A stretch of 64,000 bases of DNA, from assembly GCA_034670405.1 (NCBI GenBank), contig JAXDDX010000005.1:2395001-2459000 (forward strand), given 5' to 3'. The translations under genes were made by a program, and so were the position numbers. The DNA comes from Hoplostethus atlanticus (lineage: Eukaryota; Chordata; Actinopteri; Trachichthyiformes; Trachichthyidae). Shown here in pieces: positions 45,745 to 56,900 of this stretch (within the stretch, counting starts at the first letter, position 1; the number at the start of each line of letters is the position of its first letter). The notes beneath the pieces are model-generated. The model made no database searches. It saw only the letters and a list, made by a program, of their open reading frames with translations, and was not told where the DNA came from.

Positions 45745-46998
45745 ATTGGACTTATATAGCGCTTTTCTAAGTACCCAAAGATGCTTTACATGGAGGGGAG
45801 AACAAACAAAACAAAAAAACACAAAAAAGAGCAAACAAAACAAAACAAACAGAACATTTTAGTAAAAAAGAAAACTAGAGAAGCAGTACGGAACAAGTCA
45901 TGGAATGGAGGGAAGGGAGAGAAAGGGAACAGGGGTTAGCAGGTGAAAGCGAGTTTGAAGAGGTGGGTTTTGAGGGCTTGTTTGAACGATGGTGGGAGCC
46001 TGGCGGATGTGGATGGGGAGGGCGTTCCAGAGGGAGGGTGCAGCAACTGAAAAGGCCCTGTCACCCCAGGTCCGGAGCTTGGTCCTGATGGTCTTGAGAG
46101 TGTTTGCATCGGCGGACCTGAGGCAACGGGTTGGGGCGTGGCGGGGGAGGAGGTCTGAGAGGTAGGGAGGGGCCAGGTTATTTAGGGCTTTGTAGGTGGT
46201 GAGTAATATTTTGAAGTCAATCCTATATTTGACCGGGAGCCAGTGGAGGTTGTGGAGGACCGGGGTGATGTGGTCACAGCGACGGGTGGAGGTGAGCAGT
46301 CGAGCGGCAGAGTTCTGGACGTATTGGAGTTTATTGAGGATTTTGTTGGGTGAGCCGTAGAAGATGCTGTTGCAGTAGTCCAGTCTGGAGGTTATGAGGG
46401 CATGGATAAGAATTTCGGTGGCGGCAAAGGACAGGGAGGGCCGGAGGCGTGCAATGTTCCTGAGGTGAAAGAAGGCAGTTTTGGTGATGTGGTTGGCGTG
46501 GGGTAGGAAAGAGAGGGTGGGGTCGAGGATGATTCCGAGGTTACGGACCTGGGTGGAGGGGGTGACGTTGGAGCCATCGATGGTGAGAGAGAAGGTCTGA
46601 GCTGAGCGGGTGAGGGAGTTTGGGCCGATGAGTATTTCTGATTTATTGCAGTTGAGTTTGAGAAAGTTCTGTTGCATCCATGATTTTATATCAGTGAGAC
46701 AGGTGGTGAGAGTGGAGTGGGTGGCTGAGGTGATGGTCTTGGAGGAGAGATAGAGTTGGCTGTCATCAGCGTAACAGTGAAAATGGAGGCCATGTCGACG
46801 AATGATTTGTCCAAGGGGAAGGATGTAAATGATGAAGAGGAGGGGACCAAGCACGGAACCTTGGGGGACACCATGAGTGACTGAGGAGGTGGAGGATTTA
46901 CAGTTGTTTATGGCGATGACTTGATGTCGGTCTGAGAGATATGAGGTGAACCAGGAGAGGGCGGTGTCAGTTATGCCAAGGGAGTGCTGGAGACGAAA
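45709..46998 (-). mobile_element. 5'-truncated L2-like non-LTR retrotransposon
   Basis: Minus-strand translation from about 46990 to 45898 is the C-terminal half of a reverse transcriptase. It has the GVPQGSVLGPLLF motif, the catalytic YADD box in HCYADDSQLYL, and the downstream peptides SRLDYCNSIFYGSP, HWLPVKYRIDFKIL and FSVAAPSLWNALP, typical of the L2/CR1/Rex1 group. The frame is open for over 318 codons. No endonuclease or ORF1 is present, so the copy is 5'-truncated. Its 3' end has the widespread fish tail TATATAGCGCTTTTCTAAG (complement side) and a trinucleotide (TAA)n run at 45709-45742. It lies between snap91 and dop1a in the same orientation as both genes. Confidence 0.85.
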
Positions 46999-47779
46999 GC
47001 TGAAACTGCCTGGAAAGTTTATTTTTTGGGGGAAAATGCAGTAAGTAAGTAGGTTTAATCACTCAAACAAAATAAAAATGTAACAATATTTCATTAAACA
47101 TCTTTGATCATGTATCTAAATGGAGGAAATGTTGAATGCCTATAATAGGGGCCCTTTAAGCTTCACAAGGCAACTTACTTGAACTAGTCAGTTCAAGTAA
47201 AGGCCTCAAGGCATGCTGCTGTCCATGGTGCTGATCCACTCTGTATTGGTGCCTTCTTAGAAGGAAGAGCACCAGCGTGTTTGTGCCAACACGCCCTTTA
47301 AACGGACACAATTTTTCATCCCAATAATCGTGTCTGGATTAATCGACTAGGAGCCCCATGTTAAGCATATTCTAAGGGTCCCCTCCCACACTGCCAGTAG
47401 TCAACTTTTGACCCTGTATTATATGGACCTGTACATTGTGCATCGGCCTTGCAAAAATCCCACTTGCGTCTGCCCCATAAAATAGGTTCGACAAACCATA
47501 CCACAAATTGCTCCATGTACAACTGTTAAATCTAATTGCAAATGTATCTACACGTGAACCCAGGGCTTTGGGGGCCCAGGCAATATGCCCTCAATCCCCT
47601 GGGCACAACAATCCAGGCACAACAATTGGTTATTTCACTAGGGCTTATCAGTTTGAATCATTAACAAATACCATCATATTACTTTGCAATTTAAAACTGG
47701 AGTCAAGGTTGCAAGACCTCATTTAGTCTAAGGCACAAGTGGCATGAATGCATATTAAATGTCATAAAGACAGTGGCTC
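46999..47779. other. Intergenic spacer between dop1a and the LINE
   Basis: AT-rich single-copy-looking sequence between the truncated 5' end of the LINE and the dop1a 3' end. No ORF, RNA gene or repeat that I recognise. Confidence 0.5.
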
Positions 47780-48100
47780 ATCCTCTCATTATAAGTCTTT
47801 ATTTTATTAAGTCACATCGATATGGAATAGCACAGCATCTTCACTTTGTCCCCAAGGGATCACACGAAATGTTAAAGTCAGTCATCAAAGCTGCTACATA
47901 TATACAAATAATTAAAATTAAACATAGCTTTTGAAAAGTAAAATAGTCATCATAAATACAAAAAAAATGTACAAACTTCCGTTGTTCTTTTTAGGTTCCC
48001 CAGTGATAATCCCTTATTCTTTTTCTATACAAGTTGAGGTTTTTCACGAGTGTTGATCATCCCGCCCCGTTGCTCCCCCGTCCCTTCCCTGGTAGTGGTC
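47780..48100 (-). other. dop1a: dop1a 3' UTR
   Basis: About 320 bp of AT-rich sequence between the dop1a stop codon and the AATAAA signals. The exact cleavage site is not visible; about 15-25 bp past the signal is assumed. Confidence 0.7.
47798..47808 (-). promoter_or_regulatory. dop1a polyadenylation signals
   Basis: Two overlapping AATAAA hexamers on the minus strand (47798-47803 and 47803-47808), about 300 bp below the stop codon. They are the first canonical signals in the expected position. Confidence 0.75.
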
Positions 48101-48409
48101 TCATGTCTTGATAAGGCCTTCTAGAAAGTCTTTCTCCACCATCTCCTCGATGTTCTGCCGAGCTCGACTCCAGAAGACTTTCTGACTCTCGAGCTTGTGG
48201 CCATCCTTGTGGCTGGGGAAGGGGGCGTCTCTAGGAGTGTGCGTGTAGCCAGGGCCAGAGCGGCTGCTGGCCTTGCTGTTGAAAACCTGGCTGAGCAGGT
48301 TGAAGAAGGGCAGGAGCTGCTCCATGCTGCGGATCACATAGAGGGTCAGCAGAAGGTGGCCTGGCTCCCAGGACAGGGTTCGGCTGGAGCAATCCTCCTC
48401 TGGGTTTTT
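48101..48409 (-). CDS. dop1a: dop1a terminal coding exon 24
   Basis: 309 bp, 102 residues plus a TGA stop at 48101-48103. It encodes [38 protein letters not shown] and the terminal [15 protein letters not shown]. The acceptor is ACACAG. Confidence 0.96.
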   Translation of the reverse strand, partial: KNPEEDCSSRTLSWEPGHLLLTLYVIRSMEQLLPFFNLLSQVFNSKASSRSGPGYTHTPRDAPFPSHKDGHKLESQKVFWSRARQNIEEMVEKDFLEGLIKT

Positions 48410-51400
48410 CTGTGTAGGGAAATGGACAATAAATCACACAGGAAATAACTACTAACTACTTCAAGGGCCATCCTGCCAAAGGGGTCTTTACAGCAGCTTT
48501 CCTCCTGCTGTTAGATGAATGCGGCCACAAAACTCACAAAACAGGCATACAGGGGGGGGCAGCCATCGGCTCAACTTTACTATTACTTTATTTTTGAGAT
48601 CCTTTATTCATCCTCCAAGGGGGAAATTCTCTTTTCACTCTACTTCGAACAGCCAGGTAGTGCGGTGTCCCTGGAGCAGGTAGGGGTTAAGTATCTTGCT
48701 CAAGGATACATCAGCGGGTATGGGGGATCAAACTCGGGCCCTCTGGTTTGAGGACAATCTCACTCACCACTAGGCCATCCTGCTGCCCTGAATCTCCTTG
48801 AACATCCCCTTGTCAGACCACAACCCCACCATAAGTATCACATTCTTAGTACCAATGCTGGACAAAGTACAATTTCGATTGAATGCATTTTTAGACTATG
48901 TATTTAGCTATATTTGAGCATATTTAACTGAATTTGCTCTGTAACAATGTGCTGTTAACAACTAAGTTATCTGGACAATAAAGCCTATCTGAGACTTTGA
49001 AGTTGGGTTTAATTCTGCTTTCTGTGTAGGAAGAAGATGACAAATCGTAGAGCAAAGACAGAGGTGCTGCCATCTGATAGAGGATTTCTTAACATCTGTT
49101 TGGAGAACCTGGAATAAAGTGTCCCAGATTTTGGGATCAGGTTCCACTGTAGAGGTGAGCAGTTAATGAGCCATGCCCCAGACATACGCTTTGAAAAAGC
49201 GACTCATTTGTCCATCAGCTAATAACCTTGTGTGCTTATTACTGCAGACAGAGGCGGAGTGAAATACCTTGGCTCGTTTCCTCAGCAGCTTGGCCAGTCG
49301 CACCACGTAGGGCTTAAACTCTCTCTGGTGAGTTCCCTGGCGTCTCACTTCAAGTCCTGAATCGTCTGATGCCTCAGGGATGAAGGCCCAGCGGTACCTG
49401 TGAAGAGGCAAGACTCTGAGCAAACGTACTTTTTACATCTATTAAACACGTCAGCAAAGCATTCAATGAATGACATCCTCCTGTCAACCAGTCATTACAC
49501 TTACATAGCCAATCTCCAATGGGGACACACACACACAGTATGCCAAGTGTAGGTGTGATGACTTGAATTACAACTTAGCTTTGAAAAGCACAAGGGGCAT
49601 TTTTATATTTTAAATTATAGTACAAGTCCTGACAGTGAAGAAAAAAACAGATCCCAGTGCATTCTGAATAGGAAAAAGTAGCACAGGACACTCAAATGGG
49701 ACAAAACCAGCACTCCCCGAGGAAGGCTCAGGGTGGCTCAGGCTCTAAATACATTTTAAATCAACTTGAGCATCATTTTTGTCCCTGTGTGTGATTCCCC
49801 ATTTAATCGTCTTGCGCCTGGCTGCATTTTATATTACCACGGTTCAAGGTAATTTAAAATTGGCAAAACAATTTCCACCGGCCCAGTGCCAATCCCAGAT
49901 GCCCCACTTGCCCAACCTTATCACATACAAAGTCTATCATAACCCGGGTGTATTTGTACTGACATCTGGAACTGAGGCAAGCTTTCAGAGGGCAGGGCCA
50001 AGGCCAGGTCCAGCAGCTTGCAGGCAGAGAGGTAGAGGTTGAGCCAGCGCTGGCTGTTGTAGGAGGTGGAGAAACCATTCCCTCCGGAGTAGGTGGTCTC
50101 CAACCCAGCCACAGACGGCCCTGACGTCCTAGAGATAGGATAGGATACATACAATATTTAAGAATAGTCCCATATCCACACTGTAAATCTGAAAATGTGA
50201 TAATGTGAATTGCTTAATTCCTTTTTTTATTGTGGTTCAGTAATTAAAAATATATATAACATGCATGAGAAATTAATATAAAGTATCAATGTGAGCACTA
50301 ATTACACAGAATAAATCTAAGCCCTTTCATCATAACTTTTATTTACTGTATTTACCACTTGCAAGACTCATAAAGGTCATCTCTAGATTTCCTTTTCCTG
50401 CTGATACACAGTTAGCACTTGAGGTTACCTTGATATGTCTTCATCTGCTGTTAGCTCCTGCTCCATCAGTAGAAACACCTGGACCTACAGGTCGAGAGAA
50501 GAGGATAGAAAACAGCATCTCAGAATACTTCATCTGTTGTCTGTTATAAAGTGTAGTAAAGCTCATTAGCTTAGCTCATCAGTGTATGTGTGAGTGAGTG
50601 AGTGACTGAAAAAGTGTATGAGTGAGGGAGCATGTGAGTGAGTGTATGAGTGAGTGAATGAGTGACTGAGTGAGTGCATGAATGAATGAGTCCCCTAGTT
50701 GTATGAGTGAGTGAGTAAGCAAATGAGTCAGGAGTCAGCAGGTGAGTCTCTTTCCTTGAAAAGAGAGAGACGTGGGTAGGCAGTACGAGATAGACCAAGT
50801 GAGACAGAGAGAACAACAGACTAAGACAAAGAGAGAGGTAGTCCAGTGCTCACCAGTTCGGTGATCATGGTGGGCCACAGCGAGGTGAGGTGTTGAGGCG
50901 ACATGCGCAGCAGCAGCACTCTGAAGAACAGGAACACCTGAGCGTGGAGGATGGGCACCTGAGGCAGACGCAGGCTCTCCACCAGACGCTCTGAACACAC
51001 ACACACACACTAGTTTAAGTATCAGACATGCAGGTTAAGTAGGCCTGGCCATTTCTAATTTGGGAGCATGGATGTGGAACAGAGGGCTTTCGGGTAATGT
51101 AACATGCCCTCTGACAGCCATATTGTCATTAACCACTGATTGAACACGTGAGTTGTAATTTTAGAAATGCAAAGAGAATCAAATAGACATGGTTCATTTT
51201 TTTGTGCTGTTTTAGACTGGTAACTGATCAGTTCATCACTGATACACGTGATTGATTTTGTTTACATAACGTCAGATTGTTAGCTAGCTAACCTTAGTAT
51301 CTGGTCAGCTAACCATCACTGTCTTGTCAATACATGAGATTAGCACACTGGCTAATAATCAGGAGAGGCTAGTAGCTACATGTTGGCTACTTTGCTAAGC

Positions 51401-51412
51401 ATGTTTGTTGCA

Positions 51413-51449
<37 letters not shown>

Positions 51450-53909
51450 GGGTTTACCCTGTATGTCTGGCAGGTATTTCTGGTACTGGTCCACCTCGCT
51501 GCTGTAGATGGTGAAGGCCAGGCGTTTGAGCAGCATGGCCCTCTGTTCCAGCTCGGCATCTCGGTTGGTGAACAGACTCAGAGAGCTGCTCTGGGCTACA
51601 GCCACCCGGGCTGGAGGCAAACACCCAGGGTGTTAGTATTTGTGCTGCAGTGTAAGTCTATCAGCTTTTAACAGGCTTTTAATATATCATATTGGCATTA
51701 ATGCTGGGTTGGATGCACTAGAGACTTCTCAAAATCTCATAACCCCTGGAAGCCTGGAACAGGGCCCTCCAGTCCAGTAGGGATCAAACAGTGAGGCATG
51801 ATAATGTCATGAATTGTAGAGTTGATTCTCCCTGAGATTGGACATGCAAGGGCTATACTCACACTGCCCTGTAAATGTCAATTAGGATTAAATTAAATGG
51901 TAAATTGTCTATTACAGCAACCAGTAGTAATATCTATACTTTAATAACAAACTGAGAGGATATTTATTAAAGCTTACTCATGAGGTCTCTGAATGTGGTC
52001 TTGTCGTGGGTCATCAAGTGGTCGATGATGGCTCTCCAACTGAAAAATGAAGGAAATGATGTTAGCGTTAAGTAGGTTCATAATCCAAGGAGCAACACAT
52101 GCAGACACAGACAAAGGTCCTCTCATACCTGACATTAACATGTGTCTTGTGTCTACATCTGATCGGATTTGTCTGGATTACATTAACACCTGACAGTAAA
52201 ATAAATCTCTGGTACACACGCTGAAATCAGATTTCTCTTTCCCTCGTCGAAGCGCAGGTTGCCATGGCCTTTAAAATTGACAGTAACACCTCGTTCCCCA
52301 TCAACCGGTATCCTGACAATCCTTTTGACATTGTGTTACTATCTGAGCCGCCTGCCACCTGTTTGATTGGAAAGCACTTCCTGGTTGGATTTACGCATTA
52401 AAATGTATTTCTATTACACGTCGCATCTTGCATCTTGTTGTTAATGTGGCCACATGCGTCTCTGAGTAACCTCCAGGGGTAGTTTGCGTGAGCATATCCT
52501 TCAATGGCTTTTACACCCGGATTTGATGTGTTTTTGCTCTATCTGATTACAATCCAATCACGCAGGATGCAAGTTAATACCAGGCGTAAAAGGGGTCACA
52601 GACACACGAATTCCCTCTCCCACTCACTGGCTGACGCAGGAGGAGTCCATCTGGAAGAAGGTGTGGTCCATGAAGAGGTCGAATGCCTCCTTCTTCCAGG
52701 CACGGCGGGTGTACTGGTACCCACTCAGGCTGCTCAGCAGCTGGATACAGGCCCGGTAGCTGGGGGCGTTGTGAGCACTACCGGGGGAAGTGGCAGTACA
52801 CTTTCATCTAACAGCTTTCATCTCAAACATGCATACATTACACTGTGACTCATACTCCCACCTGGCTATTCAGTGCACCTCATCTTTATTCTTAACATGA
52901 AAACATTAATGTAGCACAGATTTCTCTCCATTGACTTGACAACATGCTTCTCCTTTATACTTTACTATTTATTCTAAACTGAAAAGGTACATAAAGTGCA
53001 ATTTGTAGGTTAAAAGCCACTTTACACTGTTGTGATATGAACATGAGGTGTGAAATTATTAACATTAAAATCAAAATATAGTCAGAGGATGTAAAACCAT
53101 AAAGAGGCCAGTCCATACCTGTGATTGCGGAGGTAGGGCACTACGTAGTGCATGATATTAACCAGCAGTGGGATTACCCTCTCCTTCTCATCGCTGTAGA
53201 ACACCATGTCCAGCAGATGAGCCAGCACCTGACAAATTAAGTGAGCATTCACTACTGTCAGACTGAGACCATATGCTTTCAATAAGGATAGAAACATAGA
53301 CATTAGAAAGTGTTTCAGCTATTAATCTCTACATATGCATTTTCTACTTTTCCTGCAACTAGAGAATGGTATATGGGCACAGTATTACTGCACCAATAAC
53401 AAAATATACAGCATTATGACAATATGCACTGCAGCATAAACTCTGAAACATTGGCTTGAATAAACCCATTAATCGAAGAGCTGCAAACAGCAGTGAGGCT
53501 CAGGCAATGCACAGTGCACAGTAGGCCAAGAGAGCCAAGGAGAAGCAGGCCAGTGAATTTAATTCTGCAGCTCCTTTGAGTGCCACGTTAAGTCCAACCG
53601 ATTGATTTATTAGTTTGCTAATAATGATTGAAGTAGAGGCGGGGAGGTGGTCATAAATCGCCAATAAGGAGCTCAGTGGGAGTGTGTTAGTGTACTGTAG
53701 GGCTGAGCAAACAGGCCTAAAGACTGCTGTCAAATGTGAGGGAGAGCATCTTGAGGCTGAAACATAATCAAGATGCATTGACAGAACACTGAGCAGAATC
53801 ACGGACACACTGGTGGTTTACCTCAGCCAGCAGTGTGAGGGCATGAACACTGTACACTGACGGAATGAAGCTGGAGGCCTCCATCACTGTGAGCATTAAA
53901 TCTAAAAAG

Positions 53910-53964
<55 letters not shown>

Positions 53965-56900
53965 CTGTCCATTAGTGGAGGGTACACAGGAGAAAACATG
54001 CTGTCATGCTGAAACATGCAGGCTATCTATGAAATGAGTGAATTGAAATTATGAACATTTCACAGTGCCCTTTCAATTTCTAGTGCATGTGAACAGAAGA
54101 ATCTAAGTACTCCCTTTACCCCTAGCATTAGTGCCTCGTATCCCAAGTATTACTAGTTATGATTTAGGTGGATTACATTTACATTTACATTGAGGTGGAT
54201 TATAAACATTAAAATTCTCTCTCGCCAAACTGCAGATTGCTCCACATGTTACGTACTCTCGTAATATTTACCTCACTTAAAAAATGATTACTATCCAGGC
54301 TGCCTGCCACCTGTCTGTTTGACTTGATCTTCCATGTTGGATCAGGGGGCAAAAGTTTGTTTCTGTATATATTGTGGAACAGAGATACATTGTTGTGGCT
54401 ACGTCCAGAACTGGTTTGGGTGATTGAACTTTCATTGCATCTAATTGCATTTATTCCTGGATTTGATGTGGTTCACATCCCTTTTTGGCAAATTCAAAGT
54501 TAGTGGAAGAGCCAGGTAAGTAAGGCATCAAACTAGCTTATAAAGAGCAACAAGCCTTTACTGGCACAAATGCAAAAAAATACAGCCTTTACTGGCACAT
54601 TCACATTAAGATACAAACAGTGTAGCAGATATACGTAGCCCACCTTCTACATCTGCTTCCAGGTTGGCTCCATCCACAACTATCTGAGGAGAGGCCTTGA
54701 CCTCCAGGTTCCTCCTCAGCCATGTAGTTTGCTCCAGAGAGGAGCCTGCGATCGTCCCGATAGCCTCTACCACTTTATGGGTCACATCCTGAATCCAGAA
54801 ATAATGTTCAGTCAGTTCAGCTCAGTTTACTGCAACTGCAATTTCTAATCATATAGAGCAGTTGATATGCAAAGGAAGAAACTAATCATATCAAAAAAAT
54901 GTATTATGGAAACAATTGAGGGTGGAAGTCAAGGCAGCTTATTACCTGCAGCTCCCGCTGGTCCTTCTTGCTCTCCAGATTGGGGTTCTTCAAGATGAAC
55001 TCATTCAGAACTCTAGAGAAGAGAAAGGAGTCAAATAAATTAAAGAATAGGGGAGAAGGTGTAGTCTCTCGGGACTGAATCATTCAGATCTACACAGCTG
55101 ACAGTTAATTGTGTGCAACCCACTCATATCCATGCATTGATGATAAGAAGTTATAGGTCATACAAGTTAATCCATAGAGGTTGTGAGACCTGTGGATCCA
55201 TGTGTAAGGGAGAAGGAAAAGAAACCAACCCTAATATCAGGAACTGTCCAGGAGCAGGCAGTCCTAACTGTACAGAGTCCTTGAGCAGCGCTAGCAGAGA
55301 TGGCCAGCTGTCAACCAAACTGGAAACAGGGATCCTACGGAAGAAGGAGGGCTAATCATGAACATTAAGGAATTGGAAGGTTCTGCACAAGTGGTATATT
55401 GGGACTTTTATAAACGTTAGATGATTTAAAAGCAGTAACATAAATATACTCAGGTCACATATTCAGAAACGGTGACCCCATAGTTTTGCCTTCCTGTTCT
55501 CTGCACTCACAAGTGCTTTGCTGTGTACAAACATATGGTATGATGTTTCACCATGACAGATTTTGTTTAGTGTGAGCCCATATGTTATGACATCCTATGA
55601 GCTTTAACTAACAGAGATGCCTACCTCTGGACGTAGGCATAGAAGAACTGCAGCATGCAGACCTCCAGAGACAGATGCTTCTACGGGAGAAGGAAGTGAA
55701 GGAAAAGGTAAGCATGACCATGGATAAGGTTAAACTACAAACTGGTTGTTTTACCATAACCTGGTGCTGGATCCATCAAGCAAACATTAATGAAAAAAAA
55801 TCAGGGGATTGCACCCAAAAAATAATCTTAATTTATTGCAAAAACACAGCAGTAGGAGAACAAATAACATTAATGTTTCAGGCTACAAGCCTTATCTACT
55901 GCTTTTTGCAATAAATGCATACATTTTTAGTCCAATCCTGTTTTTCTCATTAAACTAAAAGAACTGTGTGGCGGACTGGAGGGAGGGTGGGGGGAGGCTT
56001 AATTGGATCCAGGAGAGAGGTGAGTTAGTGGACTGCTTCTTTCCTGGATTCGGTACCAGCTGCAGCCAGTTGGGACTGATTGCAGCTGGGGCCTTTTTAA
56101 CGTGTGGGTGAATGTGTGAGCGTGTGCACGCCAGGGTGAGAGACTGGCAGTGTGACCGAGGAGCCGACGTGGAGGGAGGATCCAGTCGGCTGTCTGTGTG
56201 TGGAGCAGAGAGACGGGGCCAGCACCAGCGGGAGAGACAGGAGCGGGAGCGGGCCGTCTCCTGCCGCGGCGCCCAGCGGAGGTCCGCGGAGGCGCAGTCG
56301 GGAGCCGCCTGCAAGGGCTGACCAGTCGGGGTTGGGGCGGGATGCCCCTGGAAGCCTGGCAGGCTGGGGCAGCCTTGGGGCTCTGCGGCTGGCCCACCGG
56401 GACCGAGGGAGGGCGCCGGCAGGAGGGAGACGGCGCCGACGATCAGCTGCCGTCAAGACCCGGGCCGGGTTTATTACTGCTGGTGTCGTGGTGCAGTGAA
56501 TAAAACGGCCCTGCTGGCCACTTAACTCTCCCCTGCCTATGTCTCTGTCTGTCACGGACCCCGGTATTGTGGCGAGCCCGCCACAAACTGCCTCCAGCAT
56601 TCACCAGCGATCTTGGTGAAATGTAATTGAGTTTTCAACCCTAACCCCTGTAGTGTCTATCAGCCTCTTGCTGAAGAGGAAAGGGAAGAAACAACTGCAG
56701 CTAACAGACTTCAGTAACAAGACAGGCGTATTGTTGCCAGCAGCAGGAAAAACATGGGATATTTTGTTAGACGTAGAACATGTTCTGAGTTTTTTGGGGA
56801 TAAAACACCAACCTTCTCCTTTGCAATGGCAGGTGGCTGCTTCAAGACCTCTTTGACCGTCTGCATGACAGTCTCGGTCCGCATGGCGCTCACTGAACGA

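Noticed and set aside
55955..56600. ORFs of up to 167 codons in GC-rich sequence
   Set aside because: They lie inside the solo LTR; lack of stops reflects high GC, and no retroviral or host domain is visible.
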